Source of the DNA: Aureobasidium sp. EXF-3400
Lineage: Eukaryota > Ascomycota > Dothideomycetes > Dothideales > Saccotheciaceae
Reading direction: 5' to 3'
DNA length: 42,459 bases
Assembly: GCA_024195585.1 (NCBI GenBank)
Contig: SWBL01000394.1
Span: 1 to 42,459, forward strand
Positions 1 to 9,938 of this stretch are shown piece after piece. The notes under the pieces were generated by a model. That model saw only the letters and a list, made by a program, of their open reading frames with translations. It ran no database searches and was not told the origin of the DNA. The first letter of the stretch is position 1. The number at the start of each line of letters is the position of its first letter. Both the position numbers and the translations under genes were made by a program.

Positions 1-789
1 TACGTCTCCTTCGGTCATGGCAATCCAGAGGGTCATGGGAGACCAGCCGTGCTCGTCCGAGGTGGCCCTAGCACCAAAGCAAGCAGCAGCGACTTCCATC
101 TCGACCGAATCCGGAGAAAAGCCCTTGCTGGTGCCGTATTTGGAAGCACTGAAGTCCTGATCGGCAGAAGTTGCATTTGCGAGCTTCTTTAGGTCCAGGG
201 CGAGCTCGGGCTCGTCAAAAGATGCGCGCGAATCGCGGTTGAGTTCCCATAGACGTACGCAAGCATCCTTTGTGACAGTGACCAAGCAGCTGCCCATGTG
301 ACCGAGGGGGTGCCAAATAGCCGAGACAACCGGGGCCTGCTCAAGGACGTGTGCTGTCGGGCCCAGCTGGAAGGTCTTGATACGGAGCGGAGAGGCATCT
401 TGTACGGAGAGATGTGAAGAATCGGGCAAGACAGCGATGTGAACGGTATGTTCGGTAAGGATGGCAAGGTAGTCGCCGAGGGGAGAGACGACGAGCTGCT
501 TGATCTGACTAGAAACGGGAGTCTTGAGTACTCTGTAGGATTGGTTGTTACGATCTTTTTCAGCATCCTTCAGCGAGACCAGGTCGGACCAGCGAATCTC
601 GTTGCCGACAAGAACAAAGATTTCGGTTCCACGGTGGGCGATGGTGCGCGTAGGTCCGCGTGCTTCTGCCTTAGTGATTTGATTGCGCAAAGCCGAAGGA
701 GCTTTCGTCTCTGGATTGCGTTGAAATAGATCGAAGCCCGGCGAGGGCGCAGAGAGCCACGACGGCGTGTGGCCAATGACACGAGCCAT
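1..789 (-). CDS. NUP82: Nucleoporin Nup82/Nup88 family, N-terminal part (runs off window)
   Basis: This is a cytoplasmic-face nuclear pore subunit; in the family it forms the Nup82-Nup159-Nsp1 mRNA export platform. One uninterrupted frame runs from the ATG at 789 to the window edge (263 codons). Its N-terminus contains TPSWLSAPSPGF. Beta-propeller-like blades follow, for example SPLGDYLAILTEHTVHIAVL near residue 100 and a WHPLGHMGSCLVTVT..VRLWEL blade. The visible part ends in SPMTLWIAMTEGDV, a stretch I recognise from fungal Nup82 proteins. An in-frame ATG at 870 would add 27 residues; I chose 789 because the family-like sequence starts there. No intron is needed in the visible part. The gene is divergent from CBC2, sharing about 220 bp upstream. 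Identity is by recalled family resemblance, not a search; other WD/propeller proteins are less likely. Confidence 0.72.
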   Translation of the reverse strand, partial: MARVIGHTPSWLSAPSPGFDLFQRNPETKAPSALRNQITKAEARGPTRTIAHRGTEIFVLVGNEIRWSDLVSLKDAEKDRNNQSYRVLKTPVSSQIKQLVVSPLGDYLAILTEHTVHIAVLPDSSHLSVQDASPLRIKTFQLGPTAHVLEQAPVVSAIWHPLGHMGSCLVTVTKDACVRLWELNRDSRASFDEPELALDLKKLANATSADQDFSASKYGTSKGFSPDSVEMEVAAACFGARATSDEHGWSPMTLWIAMTEGDV

Positions 790-1010
790 GGTGTCGCTAG
801 ATAGGAAGTTGGCGACGTCGTGCTGGGAAGGAGCGAGTGTGAAGAAAAGGCGGAGCTTGTTGCCAAACATTCACTTAGTTCGCGTCCATACCAGAAGCTT
901 GGACCATCGTCACTTTGAAAGCCTCTCCATCTCGACTATTTACTGTTTACTCTCACCATCACCACCATTTACTGTCGCATCAGACTTCTGTCTCTCAATC
1001 TCAGTTGATC

Positions 1011-1610
1011 ATGGCAACCATGGCTGCCAACATCATGCTGCGCACAACATGCGACCGTCTGGACCGCCCAAGTTCATACACCGTCTCCAAGGCACGTCTA
1101 CACCTACCACTAACCTCTCCAAGCGGGTCACTAACTTCTCTACAGAACCGTCGCAGATACAAGCGTGCCCCCGACGATGATACTCCCCAGGAAAAGACTC
1201 CCGAACCCGAAGACAAACTCAAGGACGCAACCACCCTCTACGTCGGCAACCTCTCCTTCTACACCACCGAGGAGCAGATCCACGAGCTCTTCTCAAAGTG
1301 CGGCGAAATCAAGCGCTTGATCATGGGCCTTGATCGTTTCCAAAAGACTCCTTGCGGTTTCTGCTTTGTCGAGTACTACACCCACCAGGACGCTCTCGAC
1401 TGCTTGAAGTACATTGGCGGCACAAAGCTCGACGAACGCATCATCCGTACCGATCTTGACGAGGGCTTCAATGAGGGTAGACAATATGGTCGTGGAAAGA
1501 GCGGTGGTCAGGTCAGAGACGAGTACCGTGAGGAGTTTGACCCCGGCAGAGGAGGCTACGGCAGAGCCATCAAGGAAGACTACGATGTCTACAACGACAA
1601 CTACCGATGA
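1011..1610 (+). CDS. CBC2: Nuclear cap-binding complex subunit 2 (CBP20), RRM protein
   Basis: This is the small subunit of the nuclear cap-binding complex, which binds the m7G cap of new transcripts together with CBP80. The RRM is intact: RNP2 [10 protein letters not shown], then RNP1 CGFCFVEYY, then the diagnostic C-terminal extension [26 protein letters not shown]. The latter is almost identical to animal CBP20. The ATG at 1011 is in frame, followed by a fungal-type leader [10 protein letters not shown] probable intron lies at 1092-1145 (54 nt) with a GC donor (AAG|GCACGT), branch CACTAAC and acceptor CTACAG. It is in frame with no stop, so retention would simply add 18 residues. A weaker GT donor at 1083 would also keep frame. 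With the intron removed the protein is 181 aa. The gene converges on PDX2 with about 195 bp between the stops. Confidence 0.93.
   Translation: MATMAANIMLRTTCDRLDRPSSYTVSKARLHLPLTSPSGSLTSLQNRRRYKRAPDDDTPQEKTPEPEDKLKDATTLYVGNLSFYTTEEQIHELFSKCGEIKRLIMGLDRFQKTPCGFCFVEYYTHQDALDCLKYIGGTKLDERIIRTDLDEGFNEGRQYGRGKSGGQVRDEYREEFDPGRGGYGRAIKEDYDVYNDNYR
1092..1145 (+). other. Putative GC-AG intron in CBC2
   Basis: The donor AAG|GCACGT has a full AAG exon end and G at +5. A perfect CACTAAC branch site and CTACAG acceptor follow. GT donors that end at the same acceptor are either out of frame (1096) or poor (1083, GTCTCC). This is inference from the sequence; a cDNA read would settle it. Confidence 0.55.
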
Positions 1611-1806
1611 GCTCTCGGTCATATCTCTCGTACGGCATTTCACGGAGTCCTGGCGTTTCAACTACCTCTTGTCTTTTCTTACATGTCTTCAAAAAGGGCG
1701 CTGCCATTACTCTCCGAGGATCGAGGACGAGCAGCCATGCATTTCGTATATTATCTAACACGTCGATACCCACTTTCCACTTTTTGTCTATGTTCGTCGT
1801 CTATGC

Positions 1807-2622
1807 TTACTGCAAAGCTTGTAGTACCTGCTTGACCCACCACACGTGAATCCTCGCATCTCCCGTCAATTCTGGGTGGAAGCTGGTGCCAAACACATTG
1901 CCCTGTCTGACAGCCACGATATCGCCTTCCTCGCCCAGTTCTCTTGCTGTTGTCTGTTTGTCGTTCAATGCCTTTGCTCGACCGGGCAAACGTGCCATGA
2001 TTTCCACATCGCCGATTGTCTTTCCACTCGACAGTGCCTTTGACGGCGCAACCACTGTGTCGTCCAACTTTGCTTGCTCCTCTTGCACTCCTTCCTGAGT
2101 CTCTAGAATCTTTTCAACAACAGGAGCTCTAATAAACACACTTCGGAAAGGCTTAGTGCTGGTAGCAAAAGCCTCTCCTCCCGCATCCACCAAGAAAGGC
2201 AAATCCAACGCAGCCTCAAAACTCTCCACTTGACGACCAAAGTGATTACGATTAACGCGCACATCCAATCCTCCAACCAACTCTTGTCCCGTATGTTTCG
2301 TGCGATTTGCCGACTCAGCAAGTAGAATGAGACCAGCACATGTTCCCCAAGTGGGTTTTCTCTCCACCTTGACAAAGTCGCGAAGAGGCTCTAAGATACC
2401 GGATCTTGCGGCCACCAAAGAGATTGTGGTGCTTTCACCGCCGGGGAGGATCAGAGCGGCGCAGGAGTTTAGTTGGGCGACTGTGCGGACTTCGATGAAT
2501 GACCAGGTTCGGGTGGGTGCGGAGGGTTCGGAGTCGATGTAAGCGGCTGCTTGATGGAGGAGTTGGATGTGTTCGCTGAAGGCACCTTGGAGGGCCAGGA
2601 CTCCGATTGTGATTTCGCTCAT
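1807..2622 (-). CDS. PDX2: Pyridoxal 5'-phosphate synthase, glutaminase subunit
   Basis: This is the class I glutamine amidotransferase that feeds ammonia to the PDX1/SNZ synthase in DXP-independent vitamin B6 synthesis (PdxT/SNO family, cytosolic). It is a 271-aa single exon starting at an ATG. The family start IGVLALQGAFSEH is followed by the oxyanion/GGEST loop (LILPGGEST, about residues 58-65). The nucleophile is Cys95 in WGTCAGLIL. FGRQVESFE is the PdxT signature. The catalytic His249 and Glu251 lie in TSFHPELTGD. An extra 40-50 residues between about 180 and 225 (acidic and Ser/Lys rich) make it longer than bacterial PdxT (about 190-200 aa), as is usual in fungi. It is divergent from the PPTase gene (239 bp between start codons) and convergent with CBC2. 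All catalytic residues are present, so it should be active. Confidence 0.96.
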   Translation of the reverse strand: MSEITIGVLALQGAFSEHIQLLHQAAAYIDSEPSAPTRTWSFIEVRTVAQLNSCAALILPGGESTTISLVAARSGILEPLRDFVKVERKPTWGTCAGLILLAESANRTKHTGQELVGGLDVRVNRNHFGRQVESFEAALDLPFLVDAGGEAFATSTKPFRSVFIRAPVVEKILETQEGVQEEQAKLDDTVVAPSKALSSGKTIGDVEIMARLPGRAKALNDKQTTARELGEEGDIVAVRQGNVFGTSFHPELTGDARIHVWWVKQVLQALQ

Positions 2623-2861
2623 GGTGTTTGTGGTGATTGAGTGTAGTGAGAGATGATGGGAAATGATGGATGCGATGACACATTTCTGTTATCGATAAGA
2701 CTTGTCGTGTTTCACCGCCTTGGTCGGCCCCGCGATTGCCCGCTTTACTATCAACCAAACACCTCAAGAGTTGGTCTGACTGTCAGATTGATGAATCTTT
2801 GTCTTGTATACAAAGTCCGAATGGATATGCACAGCAATTCTCTCGGACAACCAATCCAAGA
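2623..2861. promoter_or_regulatory. Shared divergent promoter of PDX2 and PPTase
   Basis: This is a 239-bp gap between the two start codons, so both genes must take their core promoters from it. I see no clear TATA element in either direction. ATCGATAAG, which includes a GATA-type core, lies at about 2692-2700. Bidirectional use is inferred from spacing only. Confidence 0.5.
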
Positions 2862-3941
2862 ATGACAGAATCAAATCTACCAGGCCTAACATGCTGGCTC
2901 ATCGACACTCGATCTATATGGCTAGGCCAAAACATCAAGGACGCAGTTAGTGCATCTCCTCGCACTCAACCGACACCAATAACACATCTCTGACCACCTC
3001 AGGCCTCTGAAATCCTCCACCTTCTCTCTCCCGACGAACAAGATGCAGTTCTCCGAAAAATGTTCATCGCAGATGCAAAAATGTCCTTGGCTTCCGCTCT
3101 GCTAAAACGCCTCTACATCTCCCGAGCATTGTCTATACCCTGGAAACAAGTAACCCTCGCACGAAAAGGTGATCCTAAACATGGGAAACCATGTGCTGTG
3201 CTTCCCTCTGGCTCTTTCTCTTCCCTCGACTTTAATGTCTCTCATCAAGCTGGCTTGGTATCTCTAATCGGCTGGAACCCTTGCTCAACCCCCTCAGAAT
3301 CAGTCCAAGTAGGCACCGATATCGTTTGCGTAAACGAACGAGACGATTACCGTACTATTGATACCGAAGGCTTTGATGCTTGGATAGATATCTACACTGA
3401 TATCTTCTCGGAAGCAGAGCGCTGGGATATGAAATACAATATCGATTATATCACCTTGCTTAACGGTGTCACTATCCCTGGGAGTCAATTGAACCGCTTG
3501 GATCGCTGTATAATTCGCAACCTTCCTCTTTCGATTACACTACCGACAGGAGAGAGCCACAGCTTTTCGTCAGATCTCATTATCGAATCTAAACTCCGTC
3601 GCTTCTATGCGTTTTTCTGTTACAAGGAAGCGTTTATAAAGCTTACTGGAGAAGCTTTACTGGCACCTTGGCTTACCGATCTGGAGTTTCAAGGAGTCAA
3701 GAGTCCATTACCTGGGACCCAAGCTAGATGTTCCACTCATGGGACCTGGGGAGAGAAAGTTACAGATGTGGAAGTGGTGTTGCATGGAGAAAAGGTCGAA
3801 GATGTAAAGATGAGTTTACAGGCATATGAGGAAGATTTCATGTTATCGACGGCTGTCAAGGCAGAGGCGATTGAACAGATGCAAGTGCCGGAGTGGAAGA
3901 AGTTGGATCTGGAGAGTGATGTTTTGGTGTTTGCTACTTGA
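2862..3941 (+). CDS. 4'-phosphopantetheinyl transferase, NpgA/CfwA/Lys5 type
   Basis: It transfers phosphopantetheine from CoA to carrier-protein serines. In filamentous fungi a single Sfp-type enzyme usually activates PKS, NRPS and alpha-aminoadipate reductase. Two exons: 2862-2945 and 3003-3941, joined over a 57-nt intron (GTTAGT donor, TCTGACC branch, CAG acceptor) that contains an in-frame stop, so splicing is required. The product is 340 aa. Landmarks are TCWLIDTRSIWL (start, matching NpgA ..LTRWYIDTRPL), MSLASALLKRLYI, NVSHQAGLVSLIG, the Mg-binding VGTDIVCVNERD, and FFCYKEAFIKLTGEALLAPW with the catalytic K-E-A. A long loop with the IFSEAE motif and an extra segment (about 200-245) separates the two halves, as in other fungal enzymes. 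I withhold a symbol because naming differs by species (npgA, cfwA, LYS5, PPT1). Confidence 0.95.
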
Positions 3942-4238
3942 GATGCATAACTGGCCTAGAGGGATTTCATATGATAAAGGCAAATTCTGAGACATAATAC
4001 TGACTATACGTGTCTTCGAACTTATAATATCTCAATGGTTATGTTGTACTGCCATACGCTCACAATCACAGCAACATTTTTCGAAACAGGCACGGATTAT
4101 CTCACTTTCATAAATGAGTGTAGAATTGGGGAATATCAAGCCTCTGTATACGGCTTCCAAGAAAAAAGAACGCCTCGCTATGCCTCTGTTTTGATGCCAT
4201 GATCGTGATTGAATATAAACAATGAAAAGTCTTCCGTC

Positions 4239-6863
4239 TTACTGCTCCGCATCATCCACGTCTTCGATGGTCACTGCTCTGCCTTTGCCCTTGTCTACTG
4301 CTGTTGGTTGGACTTCAGAGCTGGGTGTCTGCTGAGTGCTGCTTTTGCCTGAGTCTACGTTGTCAAAGTTCCAGCTTGAGCTTTCTCCCCATCCATTGGA
4401 TCGAGTTGTCGGCGGGCTGGAGTCTGATTGTGCAAGAGCTTGCTCAGATGTCTCTGTAGGAACTTCTCCAAGGGCTTCTGGCATGGCTTCTACAGAGGCT
4501 TCCATAGGGGCTTCCATGGGTGCGTCCACAGAGACTTCTTCGGCAGTGTCGACTTGGCTGTTGATGTGTGGAAGCACCAATTGTTCGGCCTGGGCCGATG
4601 ATGAAGAGTCTGGTTGAGGTGACAGCGAGTACAGTTCCTCGCTGTTGCCAGACGATTCCGCCTCGGGTACCAATTCTTGAGAACGGTCAGTCTGCTCTGT
4701 CGATTGGTTGGCAGCGGCAGTTTCCAGAGTGGTCGAAGTTATCGCTTGCTCTTCTTCTTCCTGTTGAGCTGGAGCATCAGATGGCGGAACTACAACTGTA
4801 GGTGTGGGCACTGGGGCCTCGTTCTGTGGAACACCGCCACCAAACTGTGCAGTGCCTTCGACTCTATTAAGAGGCGCGAGCGTCCAGCCCTCAGGCAGAC
4901 TAAGACCAGGGGGTAACGCTTCATGTCCTTGCGTTATTGGCGCTTGTCCAGGACCTGGTTGGAACACTTGTGGTTGCGCGAAACCAGCGCCAGGAGCCAA
5001 CATGTTAGGGGTGGGGAAGAGATTAGGCATAGCCGGTCTTGTCCCAGCTGCAAGAGCAGCAGCACCATTTCCAGCCTGATTTTGGCTGTGATAGGCGCGT
5101 AGCCTCGCCAACTCTGCTTCCAAAGCACGCACAGTCGCAAGCTGCGCCTGCTCGATTGTCAAGCGGCGAGATTCTTGCATCAGACGCTCTTCGATCTGCA
5201 GAAGCTGCAATTGAGTATCCATTGATCTTGCTCCGGCCAATCCTCCGATGCCTGAATTTGCTGTAGGTGTCGCGGTTCCAGTAGCATTACCGTTGTCCTG
5301 TGCACGTCTTTGGTTCAGAGCATCTTGCACGCGATTAGCAGGTCCATTGTAGACTCCAATGCGTATCGGACCAAGATTGAGCATGCGCAGTCTGGGTTGA
5401 GCTGGACGATTTCCGTTGCCATTGCCCACATTAGCAGCACCAGCTTGAGCGTTGGCTCCCTGTTGAGCGCCTCCATTGGCCCCAGCATTCGCGTTCTGAT
5501 TGCCAGCTGCTGCACTATCAGTTGCAGGAGCACCAGTAGGTATCACCGGACGGCGGCAGGTGGGGCAGGCTTGCTGTCGTTCGAGCCAAGCCTTAAGGCA
5601 GCGCAAATGAAGGATGTGCCCACACGGCAACTTTTTTGCGCGCATACCCTCGTTCAAAGTGCTGGGTCTGGGAGCTTGGCCTGCAGCGTCGGGTTGGCTC
5701 CATGGCACCATGACTTCTCTGCAGACGATGCATGTGTTATCGTTCGTCAACTCTTCACTAGTGGCATCCGGGTATCGACTGTTCATGTTCTGGGTGGCTT
5801 TGCGGTAGTTGTTGTAGTCCTGGACGCGCTTGACAAATGACGCGAAGGTAAGATAGACGTCGCGAATGATATGCATAGGTAGTCCCATGAAGGTCAAAGA
5901 GATGCCAAAGAAGACAGTATAGACAATGAGCTTGATGAAGTCTGTGGCGCGTCAGCTTTGAAGAGGCGGGTTGAGAGATAAATAACGAACCTGTAGCAAG
6001 CTCGAGACCGAACAACCATCGGCGCTTCTCTTCCCATCCAGGGACGTCAATCTCGTTCTCATCCACATCTTCTTCGCTAGGCAGAGGGGGCAAACTCTCA
6101 GGATCGGTTGATCCCTCACGTTCCTGCTCTAGACGTTCTCTTTCTGCGCGAATCTCGGCCCTCCTCTCGTCCATCTTGGCCTGTGTTTGTTGCTTCAAGA
6201 CTCGTGCTTCGGTCAGAGCCAGCACATAGCGTAGAAGGGTAAACAGAGAGAAGATCAGAAGAATGGCGAATTCAAAGGTAAAGATGACCATCATGCCGGG
6301 TCTGGGATCGTCCTTGACAGTAGCGATACAGTATCTCAGCATGGCGGCGCTGAATGCGGTGGAAACCAATAGCGAGGAAGCGAGACGTGCGTGGAAGAGG
6401 CGGGGGTTCTGTGGCGGTTGTTGTTCGAGAATATCGACACGACCTTCGCCAATCCAGCTCCAGACCTTGCCAGCCAGTAAAAGAACAAAGACGGCAAGCA
6501 TCCAGCCTCCGACCTCATCCCTCAGGGAGGGCATAGCCAGGAGGGTATCAAGAACGGCATACCAGGCCTTTTCGGAGAGGTGCTCGATTTCGATGGGGCG
6601 TAGGGGGCCATAGAAGAGACGCTGAAGAGCATAGATGAAGCTGCAGGCGGTGACGAGAGCGAGGTTTGTGAGGATCTGGGTGGTGACGGAGTTAGCGGCG
6701 GCGTCTAGATGGGGGAGCAGTGGCAGCAGCTCACAAGAACACAGGCGTTGCTCTGCGACAGGTAAACAGTAGCCGAATAGAAATTGGGCCGCTGGTGGAA
6801 AGCCTTCAATAGAGCACCGGCGGCCACCAGCGCAGAGGTTCCAGCATAGGCAGCGAGCCTCAT
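4239..6863 (-). CDS. HRD1: ERAD E3 ubiquitin ligase Hrd1 (synoviolin), RING-H2
   Basis: This is an ER membrane ubiquitin ligase and retrotranslocation channel for misfolded proteins. Three exons: 6863-6735, 6675-5991 and 5941-4239, with introns of 59 nt (GTGAGC..CAG) and 50 nt (GTTCGT..CAG); 838 aa. The N-terminus [26 protein letters not shown] begins a multi-spanning domain that includes [13 protein letters not shown] and [15 protein letters not shown], both conserved in fungal Hrd1. A charged linker (about 215-260) precedes the last membrane segment ([17 protein letters not shown]). The RING-H2 is at about 342-400: CIVC, then [11 protein letters not shown] and CPTC, with a 28-residue insertion in the first loop. 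The tail is long, Gln/Ala/Ser-rich and probably disordered, with repeated MEA units near the end. Several frames upstream of 6863 are open but the conserved start fixes the ATG. Confidence 0.95.
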
Positions 6864-7742
6864 TGTGTGTGGTCGTCAGGAAGGTCAAACATGCACATGC
6901 GAACACGTAAACGTACCTGCCCTGAACGCCGGATCGAAACAAGCCAACATCCGATGCCGAGCGTCACAGCTTGGTCACTCCACAATTTCATGTCGGCCCG
7001 GGAGGCACTTCGTTGCATGCCGCCTTTCTTGAATCTCCCGACCACACCGACCAGCCTCTTCTCTCGGAAAACAGGCACATGATACTCTATTTCAACGGTG
7101 CCGACAATGGAGCCCCGCTCTCTTCGTTCTTCGCAATCGCGGTACCTATCGATGCGAGATAAGATGGCTACGATCTGAGGCCTCGCTGGCTCGCGATCGC
7201 CTAGGTCACTGTACATCCTGATCGTCCTTCCAGATGCAACCCGCGATCCAACCTGGCAGGCCAACTTGAACATGTTCTCTCCACGCGGGGCGCCCATGCC
7301 TGCAGAACTCTTGTCCCGCACTTCGCTACCCTCTCCAAGCCTTGGGAACTTTATCATCACGGAACAAGAGCTACGGCCATCCACTTCTCCATCGTAGCAT
7401 GCCCAAGCGCTGCGCCTGTCTCTCTAGTCGTTTACCACCTGTCGGCTATCTCGTCCTCTCCAGCCAACTATTGCCGCGCGATCATTATTTGATCAGAAGC
7501 TTCAGCATCGGCAGCACCACTTGCCAACTAACTTACTAATGATTTTTCTTTTGCACAGCTTCACCGGCTTCTCAGAATTCAATCGGCGTCGTCACCTTTT
7601 GAACAAGGCTACGCACCTCTTTCTAATTCCTCATAAAATATCTCTTGCGTTCCCAGACACCTCGTCTGACTCGCCAGCTCTCTGCGCTTTCACTGACCGT
7701 CGCTCAAGAACGGATATAAATTGACAGAAAACCGCACGTTTG

Positions 7743-7929
7743 CCCCAGGGTCATAGCTTCCATAGCTTTACCGATGTGGGGTCTCCGGACGAGCCTCTCT
7801 GTCGGTCCGATACTCTGAGTGGCTTAATGTCTTCGTGATCCGCGTCATGTCATCGCCGGAACGCCTAGAATCTGTTCTGCAGGAACTCAATTCTTTGCGT
7901 TCTTGCCTTCTCCACCATTCGAGCCCCAG
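7743..7929. promoter_or_regulatory. Three possible CreA carbon-repression sites
   Basis: Hexamers matching SYGGRG (Aspergillus CreA consensus) occur at 7743-7748 (CCCCAG, minus), 7776-7781 (GTGGGG, plus) and 7924-7929 (CCCCAG, minus), upstream of a sucrose-degrading enzyme. The hexamer is frequent by chance (about one per 250 bp on both strands), so this is suggestive only. Confidence 0.3.
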
Positions 7930-7948
7930 GTCTCATATGCTCTGGAAA

Positions 7949-7956
7949 TATATAAA
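7949..7956 (+). promoter_or_regulatory. TATA box of the first GH32 gene
   Basis: TATATAAA lies 97 nt before the ATG at 8046 and is followed by a pyrimidine-rich leader (CTCTTCTTTCTCTTACTC), a common fungal core promoter layout. Confidence 0.6.
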
Positions 7957-8045
7957 CCTCTAGGGATCACCTCCCAATATCTCTCATCAAGCAAGTCCTT
8001 CACTCTTCTTTCTCTTACTCCTCTACTGCCTTCTCTCTCATCACA

Positions 8046-9938
8046 ATGAAGGGCTCCCTCGCTCTTACCAGCCTGATGGGCGCAACTGCCCTTGGCCAGA
8101 CATTGACTACTTCTATGATCGAGTCTATGGGCAACAACACACTCTTCACCAGATGGCGTCCCCAGAACCACCTGATGAGTCCCGCTGGATGGATGAACGA
8201 CCCTTGTGGTCTCATGTATGATCCCACTGAGGACCTTTACCACGCCTTCTATCAATGGCACCCTGAACACATTAACTGGGGTAACATCTCTTGGGGACAC
8301 GCTACCTCGAAAGACATGATCTCTTGGACAGATGTCACTGGCTGGGAGGGCACTGACGCTCTCGCAATGGGCCCTTCTGGCAACGGCAGCTACAATGGTC
8401 TCGGTATCTTCTCCGGTACTGGCCAGCCCGTCAATTTGACTGGTGGTGTTGACGGCACCCTCCTCGTCTTCTACACCTCTGTTTCGAAGCTACCAACTTC
8501 GTGGTCGATCCCCTACCAAAATGGAACTGAAAGTCAAAGTTTGGCTATGTCTACCGATGGCGGCAAGACATGGCAGCAGTATGAGAACAACCCTGTCATT
8601 CAAGGCCCGCCTGGAGACTGGAACATAACCGGCTTCCGTGATCCATTCTTCGAGCCTCTGCCTGCTCTTGATGCAATTCTTGGCCGTGAGCCTTCTTACT
8701 ACGCTGTTTTCGGAAGTGGTATCAAGGGTGTTGGACCTCGCATGCCCCTCTTTGCTGCTCCCGCATCAGACTTGACCAAGTGGACTTTCCTTGGTTCCCT
8801 CTTCGAGCCTGCCGCCAACACCTCTCTCGGCTCAGTGCTCGCAACCGGTTCGTACGGCTACAACTTCGAGGTTTCTGGATTCTTCACTCTTGCTGATGAA
8901 GATGACGAACTCCATTACTTCGTCAACATGGGAAGCGAGGGCGGTAACGTCTCCTTCCACGAATCTGCCCACTGGGCTCTTTGGAACGAGGGTCATGTTA
9001 CTCGTCGTGCCAACGGCTCTGCTCAATTCACTCCTATCTCCGGCGGTGCTGGTGACTGGGGTCTCCTCTATGCTCTGTCTAGCTTCAACGACACCAAGCA
9101 CGATCGTCGCGTTCAGTACGGATGGGCACCCGAAGACATTACCGGTGACGGCGGTCTCTTTTCTGCCAAGCAGCAAGGTTTCCAAGGTGCTCTTTCTCTT
9201 CCCCGTGAACTCTTCGTTCACACTGTGAAGAACGTCAAGAACGTTGATGGTGTCCTCGGCGAGATGGGCAACTCTTACCTCACCCAGAAGCTTGATGGCA
9301 GCTTCACTGCTCAGACGCTTGGTGTCAAGCCTCTTGAGGATGTTGTTGTCGGTCTCCGCAACGGCTCAACTCAGCACTCATGGCCCGGTCGTACCTTCAA
9401 CGGTAGCTACACTCTCGTCGCGAACGGCAGTGATCACATGGAACTTAGCGCCGTCGTCTCTAGCGCCAGTGGCCCTTGCGGTGTCAAGATCGGTGTCAGC
9501 CCTGACGGTCGCGAATACACCACCATCTACTACGAGCCTTCTAACAACACCATTGTTGTTGACCGTAGCCACTCTTCCCTGCTTGATGGCTTCGCCAACT
9601 CTTCCGTCATTGGCTACTTCTACCCTTACACCATCCAGGGTGAGTACGGCAATGCTACTCAGGAGGCTCTCGCTTGGGACATCTTCGTTGATGGTTCGTT
9701 GGTTGAGATCTACGTCAACGAGCGTTTCGCCCTTACCACAAGAATCTACCCTAGCATGGAGAGCAGCACCGGTGTTGGTATCTACGTTCCTAGCGGCTCT
9801 TCTGCCACTTTCGACAGCATTGACATGTGGTCGACCCTGTACAACGTCTTCCCCGAGAGACCTTTGAACTCTTCGAGCCAGCTTGTCTGGGATACCGTTG
9901 AGCAGACCAACAACAGAACCTGGTGGACTGGTAACTAG
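8046..9938 (+). CDS. Secreted GH32 beta-fructofuranosidase, fructosyltransferase-like clade
   Basis: It hydrolyses, or transfers fructose from, sucrose or fructans through a retaining double-displacement mechanism. It is a single 630-aa exon with an N-terminal signal-like segment (MKGSLALTSLMGATALGQT) and many N-x-S/T sites, hence probably secreted and glycosylated. Catalytic residues: nucleophile Asp52 in GWMNDPCGL, transition-state stabiliser Asp199 in GFRDPFF, acid/base Glu274 in YNFEVSGFF. A Val stands where Suc2-type enzymes have Cys in the E-C-P motif. NTLFTRWRPQNH, WSIPYQNGTESQSLA and NPVIQGPPGDWN resemble fungal fructosyltransferases (A. japonicus type) and related invertases, rather than the Suc2 group next door. 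A C-terminal beta-sandwich follows (LAWDIFVDGSLVEIYVNERFALT). Transfer versus hydrolysis preference cannot be read from sequence. The gene lies 660 bp upstream of a second GH32 gene in the same direction. Confidence 0.93.
   Translation: MKGSLALTSLMGATALGQTLTTSMIESMGNNTLFTRWRPQNHLMSPAGWMNDPCGLMYDPTEDLYHAFYQWHPEHINWGNISWGHATSKDMISWTDVTGWEGTDALAMGPSGNGSYNGLGIFSGTGQPVNLTGGVDGTLLVFYTSVSKLPTSWSIPYQNGTESQSLAMSTDGGKTWQQYENNPVIQGPPGDWNITGFRDPFFEPLPALDAILGREPSYYAVFGSGIKGVGPRMPLFAAPASDLTKWTFLGSLFEPAANTSLGSVLATGSYGYNFEVSGFFTLADEDDELHYFVNMGSEGGNVSFHESAHWALWNEGHVTRRANGSAQFTPISGGAGDWGLLYALSSFNDTKHDRRVQYGWAPEDITGDGGLFSAKQQGFQGALSLPRELFVHTVKNVKNVDGVLGEMGNSYLTQKLDGSFTAQTLGVKPLEDVVVGLRNGSTQHSWPGRTFNGSYTLVANGSDHMELSAVVSSASGPCGVKIGVSPDGREYTTIYYEPSNNTIVVDRSHSSLLDGFANSSVIGYFYPYTIQGEYGNATQEALAWDIFVDGSLVEIYVNERFALTTRIYPSMESSTGVGIYVPSGSSATFDSIDMWSTLYNVFPERPLNSSSQLVWDTVEQTNNRTWWTGN

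Larger units (their letters stand above)
6864..8045. other. Intergenic region between HRD1 and the first GH32 gene
   Basis: This 1.18-kb divergent promoter region has no gene I can support. On the minus strand a frame from an ATG near 7357 stays open to 6860 (about 165 codons), but it matches nothing I know and overlaps the HRD1 leader. On the plus strand 7528-7559 looks like an intron 3' end (ACTAACTTACTAAT, T-rich tract, GCACAG), so a spliced 5' leader or unannotated exon is possible. Confidence 0.5.

Noticed and set aside
6860..7357. A 165-codon minus-strand frame upstream of HRD1
   Set aside because: It has no recognisable domain, overlaps the HRD1 leader and end, and nothing suggests splicing; most likely chance or leader sequence.
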